Positions 11,514 through 19,435 are shown, numbered from the stretch's first letter. The stretch is 19,435 nucleotides of DNA from CAZVYN01 sp964631125 (GCA_964631125.1 CAZVYN010000078.1:1-19435), one strand, 5' to 3'. Program-made: numbers and translations. Notes: generated by a model not told the origin, from the letters alone.

Positions 11514-11578
11514 CGGGACGCGCAGCGTCGGGGATCGGTGCGGACCTTTGCAATCCTTCGATTCTCGGGACTCAGTCC

Positions 11579-11602
11579 GCACGCGAGATCCCGAACGCGT
11601 GC
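11579..11602. repeat. Inverted repeat upstream of glgP
   Basis: GCACGCG, a 10-base spacer, then CGCGTGC, starting about 66 bases before the glgP ATG. It could be an operator or part of the leader; arms of 7 bp in GC-rich DNA may also be chance. Confidence 0.35.
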
Positions 11603-11854
11603 GCGATCGAGTGCGGGAGGATCGCCGTAGCCGCAGGAGCGTCCCACCCGCGCGTCCACGCGACAACAGCGCGAAACTCCACGCCAATCGGGTCGAGGGG
11701 ATCGAGGGGCGCCCGCGAGGGAGACGCCGACGCGAGGGAGCGCGCCGCGCCCCATCAGGAGATCGCCGCCGTCTGCTGTTCCCCAGCGAAGCGGACGGAG
11801 GCCGAGCGCAAGCTCGGTGCGACCGCCGCGCCGCACAATCGCGCCACGCAACAC

Positions 11855-11883
11855 GCGACCGATGACCGGCTCATCGCGGTCGC
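11855..11883 (-). terminator. Hairpin after the FG-GAP gene (possible terminator)
   Basis: GCGACCGATGA, a five-base loop CCGGC, then TCATCGCGGTCGC. The stem is 11 bp with a two-base bulge and begins about 20 bases past the stop codon of the minus-strand gene. There is no T-run, so it could be a Rho-dependent or stability hairpin instead. Confidence 0.35.
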
Positions 11884-11902
11884 CGGACGCGCGCGGAGGC
11901 GT

Positions 11903-13423
11903 TTACTTGATGATCGTGAAGCGCTTTGACCGCGCGGCGCTTCCAGGAGCGTCCAGCCAATACACCCCCTGCCGCGCCCACGGAGCCTGCGTCGACAGCA
12001 TCCCTTCATGGGCGCCGCCGGAAGCAGAGCGCAACCACAACGTCGCGCGCTCGGCGCCCGAGACATCGATCACCCGAGCCGCGACACCCCCGCGTCCTTC
12101 GACAACGACTCCTTCGAGTCGAACTCGGATCTCGCCGCCGTGCGCCACGGTGGGAAGAAGCTCGAGTTTCGCCGCCCCCGGAATGGATTCCTCGGAGACG
12201 GTCGCAGCGGTCGCAGCAAGATTAGGCAGGACCACGACTCGCATGGGTGAGGAACAGATCATGATCAGTTCCGGCCCAGGAATTCCGTCGATATCCGCGA
12301 ACTCGAGCCAACCAGAGGTTACGGGGACCGATTGGACCCACTCGAATGCGCCGAAGCCGCCCCCACTATAGATCTCGAACGTGTATAGGGTCTTTTTGAT
12401 CACATCGGCCCGCTCGTCCTGATCGAGATCATGAAGGTGTGGGTCGCCGTCTCCGACCCCAACCACCGCTTGGTCCTTCCATGGGACAGATTGCGAGCCG
12501 GCGAGGATTCTGATCTCGACTTCGTGGCGCTCATACAGCGCGTCAGGTAGGCCGTTGCCGGTGAGCTCCGCGATGTCGAATTGTTCCCAGTAGTTGTCTC
12601 CACCCCCGAGGGCCACCCTGATCCAATTGGCAGCCTCCGCGATGAATTGCCCGCCTTGGTTCTCGAAGAAACCGATGCCGATCCGGGGCGCCCCCCCGCA
12701 AAACTGCCAGTACTCGTACTCGCAACTTGCGACAATATCTAAGTCATCGTCGCCATCCATGTCGCGCAGCCGAATGTCATAGACAGAAGTCGGCCACAAC
12801 TCGGGAGGACACCCTACCTGATCTTCGATCAGGTTCACTCGTCGCTCCACCGGAGGCGTGATCAAACCTGCCGGAGAGCCAAAGAGCACATAGATCGTGT
12901 TCCAGGCGCCTCCGTAGCGTCCCACGAGATCGTCATAGCCATCATTGTCGAGATCTCCCACCTCCATTCGATGGAAGAACGAGGATTCCGGCCATGTCAC
13001 CGATACGCTCGGCCCTGGATACGTGTGGTTGGCGTCGGCGTAGTAGATCTTGAGGGGGTTCTCGCAGAACGCAATATCGTCACGCCCATCGCCATTGAAG
13101 TCGCCGACTTCGAGATCGTTCCACCCGTTCGTCACCGGGAGGATCGCGGAGACGGACATGTTGCCGACTCTATCGTTCACCAGTACGTAGATCTTCTCGA
13201 CGTTTCCAGTGCGGGCTCCCACGGCGCAGTCAACGAAGGGGTCGTCGTTCAGGTAACCGACGGAGAGCGCTGTTGCAGTCTCGGGAATCGGAAACGAGAC
13301 TGGGGGGCCGAACCAGTCCTCAGCTGCGGTCCTCGTCGCTGCCAGTGACCAAATCGCAAAGAACGAGAGCAGCGACCGGAAGACGTAGGGCGCACGCTCG
13401 AATCCAGGTGCAAGCATGACCAT
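11903..13423 (-). CDS. Secreted FG-GAP/VCBS repeat protein with C-terminal sorting-like domain
   Basis: 506 aa. The signal peptide (FRSLLSFFAIWSLAATRTAA, about 15-34) is followed by a beta-propeller of about seven FG-GAP/VCBS-type repeats. These carry Asp-rich calcium-loop motifs at about 55-67, 106-118 (VGDFNGDGRDDI), 156-168 (VGDLDNDGYDDL), 220-231, 284-296, 331-342 and 375-388. The last 90 residues (VAARVIDVSGAERATLWL ... QGVYWLDAPGS ... RFTIIK) resemble the FlgD-Ig/Por-secretion tail of FCB surface proteins. Such proteins bind partners or surfaces; no specific ligand can be named. The ATG lies 9 bases after the C25 gene stop with AGGGGG 5 bases before it, so the two genes are almost certainly cotranscribed. 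A G7 tract (coding strand) occurs at 12691-12697. Confidence 0.85.
   Translation of the reverse strand: MVMLAPGFERAPYVFRSLLSFFAIWSLAATRTAAEDWFGPPVSFPIPETATALSVGYLNDDPFVDCAVGARTGNVEKIYVLVNDRVGNMSVSAILPVTNGWNDLEVGDFNGDGRDDIAFCENPLKIYYADANHTYPGPSVSVTWPESSFFHRMEVGDLDNDGYDDLVGRYGGAWNTIYVLFGSPAGLITPPVERRVNLIEDQVGCPPELWPTSVYDIRLRDMDGDDDLDIVASCEYEYWQFCGGAPRIGIGFFENQGGQFIAEAANWIRVALGGGDNYWEQFDIAELTGNGLPDALYERHEVEIRILAGSQSVPWKDQAVVGVGDGDPHLHDLDQDERADVIKKTLYTFEIYSGGGFGAFEWVQSVPVTSGWLEFADIDGIPGPELIMICSSPMRVVVLPNLAATAATVSEESIPGAAKLELLPTVAHGGEIRVRLEGVVVEGRGGVAARVIDVSGAERATLWLRSASGGAHEGMLSTQAPWARQGVYWLDAPGSAARSKRFTIIK
12691..12697 (-). repeat. G7 tract (coding strand) in the FG-GAP gene
   Basis: Seven C on the plus strand within codons for FCGGAPRI. 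A length change would shift the frame in the middle of the propeller. Confidence 0.7.
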
Positions 13424-13432
13424 CGCCGCCCC

Positions 13433-16400
13433 CTACTTTGCGAGCACCAATCGAACCGACCGACTGGAGTCGCCGACATGGATTCGGAGGAAGTAGATTC
13501 CCGTCGGCAACACCTTGCCGACATCATCGCGTCCGTCCCAGAATAGTGCGTGTGCTCCAGGCGGACGGACCTCGTCGAGCAGCCGGCGCACTCGTCGTCC
13601 GCCGACATCGAAAATCTCCAGGTTCACGTCGGAAGTCATTTCCACTCCATAGCGGATCTCGACGGCTGGATTAAATGGATTTGGCGAGACTCGAACCGAC
13701 GACGCGTTTTGTGCCAACCCGGGTTCGTCGGACTGGCCCTGGCCACGAGCGAAGGCATCCCCATCGGTCGGGACATGACTCGTTCGCGCTGCGTCATAAC
13801 CCGCCATCCCCCACAGCACCTCTCCCCCATCCGACTCGGGGAGTTCGAACACGTAGACGTGCCCGTCGTTCAATCCGACGATCAACTCGAGGTCGCCGTC
13901 GCCTTCCAGGTCAGCAACAACCGGCGACGTGGGCACCTCTCCGAACGCAATCGGCCATCCGACTTCTTGTCGCACCTCGAGGCTGTCGAGGACCTCGGTT
14001 GGAGTGACTTCCCAGGCGAACACGCCGCCATGATTGGATGACGCGAAGATCTCCCAAGCAGAATCATCGTCGATGTTGGCCACAACGGGCGTGCCGATGG
14101 AGATGCCTTGCAATTCGCTCTTCCGACCGGGGAGCGGGATCGTATCGGTTGCGGTCTGCACCAGCCCGATGACATCGCTACTGGAGTTGATCGTGCCGTT
14201 GCCCGGGAGTCCGATCGACACTTTGGTGACGAACTCGTCCGGAATCTCTTCGGGAGTTTGGTCTGGCTGCGCCTCCTCGGGCTCTGTGAGGCGCGCGACG
14301 ACCACCTCCAGGTTATCACTCAGACCGTCGTGTAGGTCGATCACCGCGGACGCCTGCACTCCGCCCGCAAAGAACTCGGGCGTGTGATACAGGCAAGCGT
14401 CTGGAACTGGTGTGGAGCAATTGTGACCTCGCCACCCGATGATCGGCTTGCCGCGTTCTGCGGCGCTGGGATGACCGTCGAGCACTGCCACCCGCCTGAC
14501 CGAGGACCTGGCCGAAAGCACCACGTCGGGGTAGTAATCGGCGTTGACGTCGGCAACAACGGGCGTCGAAAACGGGCCGCCACAGGGCGTCCCTGGCGCC
14601 GCCGGGCAAGGCCCATTCACCCACACCACCCGACTGCCGAATCCACTGGCCTGCTGCTTCCACACCGTCACCAGCCCGTCGGTATGCGGGTGAACGATTT
14701 CGAGGCCAGTCCAGTCGTGAAGCTGGCCAACGGCCACGCCAGCATAGTTGTACGGGCTATTGGCGACTGTCGCGTACACGCCATTCGCAGCTCCACTTCG
14801 GAATGAGGTCCCGTTGGCGTTCCAGACGTGCAGCGCGCTGCTTCTGTATGAATTGGCAAGGACCTCGAGCTCTCCGTCGAGATCGAGGTCGGCCAAGGTG
14901 ATCGTGGAACGAACCTCCAGATCCTTGGGAAACGAGGAATGGTTTCCGTTCAGCGCATCTCCCTTCACGACATAAACCCTGCCGTTGAACGCGCCTGCCA
15001 ACTCGACGTCGTCGTCTCCGTCCACGTCCCCAGCAGAAATCTCCCCCCAGAAGTTGAGGTGCAATTCGGTGTCGATCTCGGCGTCCGTGATCGGGTCATA
15101 AAGCAGCCCCGTGTCCCCGACCCCGGAAAGCACCGATGCGCCATCGTCGCCCCAGGCGGAGATGACGCGACCAGCCGCGACAACTTCGAGGTCCCCGTCG
15201 TCGTCCAGATCAACGGCGAGAACCGATTTCACCGCCCCTTTCGCCACGCGTCGAGGCCACCCTGCGCGAACCGGCAGCGACGGATTGTTCGGCTCGGCCC
15301 ATGCGATCGAGGTTTCCACCAGGTTGGCGGTGACCGCGCTCACACCAACGCGGTAGTCCACGCGATCGCCTCCAAGGTCGAGGAAGTCGAGGTCATAGAC
15401 TCGCGCTTGCGCCGATTCCTGGAGCATGCACCGAGTGCGCCTGTCCACCACTTCGGCGCTGTCGAGGTAGACGTGGTATCCAATCGGGGCTGCGACAGGC
15501 AGCTTCCATTCGACTCTCAAGCCATCTAGTGTCGATCGCACTCGGAGATCCGAGACGAGCACCACCGAGGAGAGTGGCCATGGGTTCCATGGAGTGTTAG
15601 GTGTCTGGACTCGATGCTCTTCGACCTCGCCGTTCAACACCCTGCGAATCGCAGCCGATTCGATGCGGAGTCGTTGGTGCGTGGCCGAATCGCAGAAGCG
15701 CATTCCGAAGGTCGCTGTGACCTCTTCACCCGGATCTACCGTCATCCACACCGGGTTCGTTGCCGCGCAGATCGTCACGTCCTGGCCCGTCCAGTCCAGC
15801 TCGATCTGCACGCTGTCCGCGATCGCGTTCCCCGAATTGAAGAGGCTCGGCCGGTAGACGTACCCATCGAACCCGGTGAGACAATCGCACTCCGGAATAC
15901 TGGTCTCTAGGTCCTGTTCTACCCTCTGAAGGGCGAGCGTCAGTTCGGGAGCCGCGGTCTCCAGATAGAAATCGCTGAACGTCGGATCTGGATCTCCCGC
16001 TTCATCGAGACGGGTCGCAAGTGTGAAGTTGAGTCGGGTTCCTGCCGGGAGCGCCGGCAGCAGATCGAACGCAAACGCCCCGACTTCCGACTCGCTCGGA
16101 TCGATCTCATCGTAGACGCACTCGTCGTCGACCCAGGCCACCCACTCCGCGCCGCGCGCCTCGAGGACCAATTCATCAGGCGTCGAGTCTGGATCGAGTG
16201 TGAACGTGACCGAGCCACCGTCGGGAGCCAGATCTGCGTCGTCCTCTCCGTCGAGGCCCGAGAGATCCAGCGCGACTCCGCCCTCCACATGGACCACTCC
16301 CGTGAAGAGGTCAGCGTGCGGCGGATCAGAATACTCGACTCGAATATGGTAGTCGAAGGTCTCGGCGTCTCGCCATACGTGGAAGTGGTTTTCCTCGAAC

Positions 16401-18925
16401 ACGGGAGGCGGCAATTCGGGGCGAATCCCGTTCTCGTTCACGAGCAGAGTGAACGTGTCCTGTCCGGCGGGAGCGTTCGCGGCTGCCCGTCCGATGTGGA
16501 TCTCGTCCGGAATGACTTGGCCGTCGCGCGCCAAACTCATCCGGATGCGCGGAGTCACAACGAGTCGAGCGTTTGCTTCCGGGGCCTCCACCCCGGCAAC
16601 GTTCGTCATCGTCACATCTATCTCGACGCGATCCCCTGGCTCGAAGAGATCGGCGGTAGGACCGGAATTCTCGGAATCGGACGCCTCATGCGACTCGTAG
16701 ACGACCGCCGGTTCGTCCTCCAGCTCGGTCATCGTTGCTGGCTCGATGAACAGATCTCCGGGCACGTAGTTGTCCGCGATGGCGCGAACCTGAAGTCCCT
16801 CGAGAGTGGCCGGGACCAACAACGACGGGAATCGAGCAACTCCATTCTCGTCGCTCCAAGCAATCGCGAAGACATCACTCTCTCGCGACACGCAGACCCG
16901 AGCGCCTTCGAGAGGATTGAATCCCTCGTCTTCCACGGTGATCTGGAGGTCATAGGGGCCCGGGTTGCCGAGTTCAGGGTGGTTGCTGGATAGCTCGAGA
17001 CCCGAAGGGGCGGCGCTCCATGTCTTCATGCTGGGATCGCCAAAGAGGTGCCAGATGCGGCGCGTGGCTGCTCCTGCAATTCCGAATCTCAACGTGGCGT
17101 TCGCCAACGCCGCGCCGGCTGGTCGGCGAAGTAGCAGCGCTTCGTCGTAGAAGGTCACCCCGACGTCAGTCACGTCCGTATTCGGAAAGGCGATATTGCT
17201 GACGGTCTTTCCGCAGAACGCAACGGCGCCCCCATCTGGGTCGCGAACCAGATTTTCGACGACCGCGTCTCCGTCGAACATCCCGGTCTGGCTACCGTTG
17301 CTCAAGCCCACGAAGTAGCTGGGCCCGTTGTCGAGCGACGCGATCTGCTCTCGACTGAACCCCTCGTGGCGTGGGTTGGCGGCCTTGTACTGATTGAAAC
17401 ACGAGGTTCGCCAACTCGTGCAGTTGCAGATCCCGGTCTCGAAACAGAGATCTCGCGCCGGAGCAGTCTGCGATTCGACATCGGATAGTCCTCCGAGTCC
17501 GAAACGATTGGAATGCTCGACGTGAAACACGACTCCAGCCTCTTCAGTCTCGAGCGCGGAGAGGACCTTGGGCGTGGTGAAGCTATCCTCAGGTGCGCCG
17601 GTCAAATCGAGCGCCGCCTGGATCCGCGGATAGCAAGGCAGAAAGGAGAGCAACGTACAACTGGCTGAGAAGTCGAGATTGGGATATAGACGATAGGATT
17701 CGAACGAGAGTTCATCGAGAACCAGGTTCTTTAGGTTCTCGGCTTGCCAGATTCCGTTCCTCCTCCAGTTCGTCCCGATTGGTGGCTGTGATTCCGGATT
17801 AGTGGAGTCTGTCTCGTTTCTGTCGTCCTCATAAGTCCATCCGCCAAAGTTCGTAAGCCCAGCGAAGAGCACTGCCTTCGTGTAGAACGATGCGGGTGGC
17901 GCTGGTTCTTCGAATCCAGGGACTCGCTCGTAGGACCGTATCTTGCCTAAAAATGCGGCGGCCTCAGCCGCGTCGCGGATGGGCACTCGACCGACCCACA
18001 GTTCTGGATAGACATCGGCGGAACTGGGACTGAAGCTTCCGTTCTGGAGCGTGCCCCAAGCCGCGTCCAAACCTGCGTAGTACCAGGAACTCGGATACTC
18101 AGCGTCAGGAGCGTTGCCGGGATTGTCTCCTCCGCCGGAGTGGCGCGCCGGAACCACCTCGGTGTCGCCGCCGAGGAGCACAAAGTCGGTCCCCCACAGG
18201 GAATAAGCGTCCTTCAGAAATGTACGGATGCTTTCGGGGTCGTCCGACCCGCTGTAGTTCGCTCGCACCCAATCCATCGAACGAACAACTGTGGGCAGTC
18301 CTGTCCCCGTGCGCCAGTCGGCCCACTCCTGGAACGTCTCGGTCATCGATCCGGCCCACGTCTCGCCCGTAATCCAGTGATCGTTGGTGAGGATCACCAT
18401 GTCGATCGCGGGGCCTTCGAGGGAGGGGCGGTCTGTGGGGTGGAAGCCAGTGGCGTGGTTGGACTCGGTGACGACGGCCAGCGGGTCGATCGGCTCCACG
18501 GGATCCGCGACGATGCCGCTGGAATCCGGTGGTTCGTAGGAGTCGAGGCCTTCGGGATTGATGACGTGGGTGCGAACCCATTCGACTTCGATCTTCTCTC
18601 GCGAGAATCGGCGCTCGGGGCGCAGGCGCGCGGGAACCGCTTCCCCCGAAGGAATGGGCTCCAGAACCAGGGTGACTTCGACCGTCTGGTAGAGCGTGAG
18701 ATCGCGCGTGCCGGAATTCCACTCGAAAGGAAGAGCGGCGAAGTCACCAATGCGGATCCCTCGATAGCCGTCGTTGCTCGTCAGCGATTCCGGCGTAGGC
18801 GGAAAGGTATTCGGTTCTTCGTACCAGAATGGATCGGGCGCCCAGGCCTGGGTGCTGTCGCCGGGGTCCGATCCGGGCGGAATCGGGAACGGGACGACAT
18901 CGGTTGCGCCGACGACTGGATCCAA
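13433..18925 (-). CDS. Gingipain-like C25-family protein, main part (propeller and FlgD-Ig tail)
   Basis: 1,830 codons read from a nominal TTG, but the real N-terminus lies upstream in another frame (18928-19320). Order of domains: end of the N-terminal prodomain (1-120); C25 caspase-like peptidase fold (about 172-640: IDMVILTNDHW, FLKDAYSLWGTDFVLLGGDTEVVPARH, ELWVGRVPIRDAAEAAAFLGKI); Ig-like beta domains (about 645-1115); a fibronectin-III-like domain (about 1120-1215); an FG-GAP/VCBS propeller of about eight blades (about 1222-1720, e.g. VDLDDDGDLEVV, VADLEGDGDLELI); and a FlgD-Ig-like tail (1742-1830, VSPNPFNPAVEIRY ... PTGIYFLRIHVG). The catalytic-type His is present (HVEHSNRFG, His471). 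The place of the nucleophile Cys is Ser545 (LSNGSQTGMFDG), so it may be a non-proteolytic relative. A Cys cluster (C494, C500, C502, C509) lies between them. Predicted to be secreted and surface-bound. Confidence 0.85.
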   Translation of the reverse strand: MDPVVGATDVVPFPIPPGSDPGDSTQAWAPDPFWYEEPNTFPPTPESLTSNDGYRGIRIGDFAALPFEWNSGTRDLTLYQTVEVTLVLEPIPSGEAVPARLRPERRFSREKIEVEWVRTHVINPEGLDSYEPPDSSGIVADPVEPIDPLAVVTESNHATGFHPTDRPSLEGPAIDMVILTNDHWITGETWAGSMTETFQEWADWRTGTGLPTVVRSMDWVRANYSGSDDPESIRTFLKDAYSLWGTDFVLLGGDTEVVPARHSGGGDNPGNAPDAEYPSSWYYAGLDAAWGTLQNGSFSPSSADVYPELWVGRVPIRDAAEAAAFLGKIRSYERVPGFEEPAPPASFYTKAVLFAGLTNFGGWTYEDDRNETDSTNPESQPPIGTNWRRNGIWQAENLKNLVLDELSFESYRLYPNLDFSASCTLLSFLPCYPRIQAALDLTGAPEDSFTTPKVLSALETEEAGVVFHVEHSNRFGLGGLSDVESQTAPARDLCFETGICNCTSWRTSCFNQYKAANPRHEGFSREQIASLDNGPSYFVGLSNGSQTGMFDGDAVVENLVRDPDGGAVAFCGKTVSNIAFPNTDVTDVGVTFYDEALLLRRPAGAALANATLRFGIAGAATRRIWHLFGDPSMKTWSAAPSGLELSSNHPELGNPGPYDLQITVEDEGFNPLEGARVCVSRESDVFAIAWSDENGVARFPSLLVPATLEGLQVRAIADNYVPGDLFIEPATMTELEDEPAVVYESHEASDSENSGPTADLFEPGDRVEIDVTMTNVAGVEAPEANARLVVTPRIRMSLARDGQVIPDEIHIGRAAANAPAGQDTFTLLVNENGIRPELPPPVFEENHFHVWRDAETFDYHIRVEYSDPPHADLFTGVVHVEGGVALDLSGLDGEDDADLAPDGGSVTFTLDPDSTPDELVLEARGAEWVAWVDDECVYDEIDPSESEVGAFAFDLLPALPAGTRLNFTLATRLDEAGDPDPTFSDFYLETAAPELTLALQRVEQDLETSIPECDCLTGFDGYVYRPSLFNSGNAIADSVQIELDWTGQDVTICAATNPVWMTVDPGEEVTATFGMRFCDSATHQRLRIESAAIRRVLNGEVEEHRVQTPNTPWNPWPLSSVVLVSDLRVRSTLDGLRVEWKLPVAAPIGYHVYLDSAEVVDRRTRCMLQESAQARVYDLDFLDLGGDRVDYRVGVSAVTANLVETSIAWAEPNNPSLPVRAGWPRRVAKGAVKSVLAVDLDDDGDLEVVAAGRVISAWGDDGASVLSGVGDTGLLYDPITDAEIDTELHLNFWGEISAGDVDGDDDVELAGAFNGRVYVVKGDALNGNHSSFPKDLEVRSTITLADLDLDGELEVLANSYRSSALHVWNANGTSFRSGAANGVYATVANSPYNYAGVAVGQLHDWTGLEIVHPHTDGLVTVWKQQASGFGSRVVWVNGPCPAAPGTPCGGPFSTPVVADVNADYYPDVVLSARSSVRRVAVLDGHPSAAERGKPIIGWRGHNCSTPVPDACLYHTPEFFAGGVQASAVIDLHDGLSDNLEVVVARLTEPEEAQPDQTPEEIPDEFVTKVSIGLPGNGTINSSSDVIGLVQTATDTIPLPGRKSELQGISIGTPVVANIDDDSAWEIFASSNHGGVFAWEVTPTEVLDSLEVRQEVGWPIAFGEVPTSPVVADLEGDGDLELIVGLNDGHVYVFELPESDGGEVLWGMAGYDAARTSHVPTDGDAFARGQGQSDEPGLAQNASSVRVSPNPFNPAVEIRYGVEMTSDVNLEIFDVGGRRVRRLLDEVRPPGAHALFWDGRDDVGKVLPTGIYFLRIHVGDSSRSVRLVLAK
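17291..17293 (-). other. Ser codon at the expected C25 nucleophile position
   Basis: AGC (Ser545) sits five residues before the conserved Phe-Asp (F550-D551), where family members I know have Cys. TGC (Cys) is one base away. Confidence 0.55.
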
Positions 18926-18927
18926 CG

Positions 18928-19320
18928 TCAGAACGAGAATCTCGGCGACGCGCCGTCCCGGGGGACGACGGCGCGCTCCTGGATCGCGGGGAACATGGGC
19001 GCACCCACGAATCCCTGCGTCACGAAGGGAAAGAGATCGCGGTAGACGACGGCCGAGTATCCCGTGGTCGAGTCGTAGTGGACAGCGACGTCGTCGGGGC
19101 TCAGCTCGAAGGAGAAGTCGAGCTGCGATGGACTAGGAACCTCATTTGCCGTCGAGCCTGCCATCGCTTCGGGGGCGTAAGTCCGCCCCCCCCCAATTTG
19201 TACGAAAAGAGTGAACGCCAGCGCCAAAAACCTTCGCCATGCCGAACGGGAACTCTCGAGCAAGGCGACCACGCCCCTCCTTCGAACCGGGTAGGAGACT
19301 GGGGCCGGGCTGCGAACCAC
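18928..19320 (-). CDS. N-terminal part of the C25 protein, cut off by a frameshift
   Basis: 130 codons from a GTG at 19320. The segment WRRFLALAFTLFVQIGGG (about 28-45) looks like a signal peptide. It leads into LDFSFELSPDDVAVHYDSTTGYSAVVYRDLFPFVTQGFVGAPMFPAIQERAVVPRDG, the usual prodomain opening of C25 proteins, then a stop at 18928. Adding one C to the C5 run (18960-18964) turns VVPRDGASPRFSF-stop into VVPPGRRVAEILVLTLDPVVG, which joins the main reading frame; the restored protein is about 1,946-1,962 aa. A GTG at 19272 with AAGGAGG 3 bases upstream is probably the true start, since it sits directly before the signal peptide. Confidence 0.75.
   Translation of the reverse strand: MVRSPAPVSYPVRRRGVVALLESSRSAWRRFLALAFTLFVQIGGGRTYAPEAMAGSTANEVPSPSQLDFSFELSPDDVAVHYDSTTGYSAVVYRDLFPFVTQGFVGAPMFPAIQERAVVPRDGASPRFSF
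18960..18964 (-). other. Site of the one-base frameshift (C5 run)
   Basis: Five C on the coding strand inside GTC-CCC-CGG. One more C fuses the two frames with family-like sequence on both sides. It may be a sequencing or assembly indel, a real mutation, or (less likely) -1 slippage. Confidence 0.75.
19186..19194 (-). repeat. G9 homopolymer in the signal-peptide region of the C25 gene
   Basis: Nine C on the plus strand (coding strand CAAATT-G9-CGGAC, giving QIGGGRTY). It is the longest homopolymer I see in the window. At its present length it is in frame between the signal peptide and the prodomain. Confidence 0.85.
19276..19282 (-). promoter_or_regulatory. Shine-Dalgarno of the C25 gene
   Basis: AAGGAGG on the minus strand, 3 bases before the GTG at 19272 and 12 before an in-frame TTG. 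It argues against the longer GTG start at 19320, which has no such site. Confidence 0.5.
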
Positions 19321-19326
19321 GTTATC

Positions 19327-19383
19327 GACCCCGCCCTGATGAAATCGACGCGCGACGAGCGTACGCCGATGGAGGGCGGGGTC
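19327..19383. repeat. Perfect 11-bp inverted repeat upstream of the C25 gene
   Basis: GACCCCGCCCT (19327-19337) and AGGGCGGGGTC (19373-19383) are separated by 35 bases. The right arm overlaps the proposed -35 element, so the pair could be two half-operators or a leader hairpin. Confidence 0.7.
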
Positions 19384-19385
19384 AA
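19358..19385 (-). promoter_or_regulatory. Possible sigma-70-type promoter of the C25/FG-GAP operon
   Basis: TTGACC (19385-19380), a 16-base spacer, then TACGCT (19363-19358) on the minus strand. The -35 matches 5 of 6 and the -10 keeps only T1, A2 and T6. The position suits a leader of about 80 bases to the GTG at 19272. Confidence 0.35.
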
Positions 19386-19435
19386 GGAAAAGCCTCTTCC
19401 AACATGAAGTGAGCCTGAAGGATGGGTCTGTTTCC

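Larger units (their letters stand above)
11514..11902. other. Non-coding region between the FG-GAP gene and glgP
   Basis: 389 bp without a convincing gene. It holds a 7-bp-arm inverted repeat (11579-11602) upstream of glgP and a hairpin just after the FG-GAP gene stop (11855-11883). No promoter hexamers for glgP could be picked with confidence. Confidence 0.6.

Noticed and set aside
11514..11687. 58-residue N-terminal extension of GlgP
   Set aside because: Arg/Ser low-complexity sequence not found in phosphorylases; the conserved region begins after the ATG at 11513.
18955..18966. Programmed -1 frameshift in the C25 gene
   Set aside because: The run TCCCCCG does not fit the X-XXY-YYZ slippery pattern fully and I see no clear downstream pseudoknot; an indel is simpler.

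Overview
The window is high-GC bacterial DNA carrying one 100-base assembly gap (8812-8911), so it looks like a scaffold from a draft or metagenome-assembled genome. Very large secreted proteins with FG-GAP/VCBS propellers, C25 (gingipain-type) peptidase folds and FlgD-Ig-like C-terminal tails, together with a DUF222-like HNH protein, fit the FCB-superphylum/Candidatus Eisenbacteria type of organism. That placement is an inference from gene content, not a phylogeny.

Layout. Positions 1-549 are non-coding, with short tandem repeats and a palindrome, and end in an extended -10 promoter. Positions 550-1764 (+) encode an HNH-endonuclease-domain protein that seems to be made from a leaderless mRNA. 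All other genes are on the minus strand. Reading in the direction of transcription from the right end: a gingipain-like C25 protein of about 1,950 aa, split by a one-base frameshift (N-terminal piece 18928-19320, main piece 13433-18925); a 506-aa secreted FG-GAP/VCBS protein 9 bases behind it (11903-13423); a 389-bp non-coding stretch; glycogen phosphorylase glgP (8994-11513); a 615-bp intergenic region packed with palindromes, 12-bp tandem repeats and the gap; then a likely four-gene operon of valS (5742-8378), a DUF4139 exported protein (4306-5697), an AmpG-like MFS permease (2994-4268) and a HupE/UreJ-like membrane protein (1801-2997). The last gene converges on the HNH gene.

Functionally there are three blocks: housekeeping (valS, glgP), an envelope/transport set behind valS, and a two-gene surface or secretion module at the right end. 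That module is the most interesting part. The C25 protein keeps the catalytic-type His but has Ser where the family nucleophile Cys is expected. It carries a G9 tract in its signal-peptide region, a second homopolymer at the frameshift, and an 11-bp inverted repeat overlapping its probable promoter. A second notable signal is a 20-bp palindrome present three times (142-161, 1052-1071, 8710-8729) with a compensatory base-pair change. One copy lies inside the HNH coding sequence.
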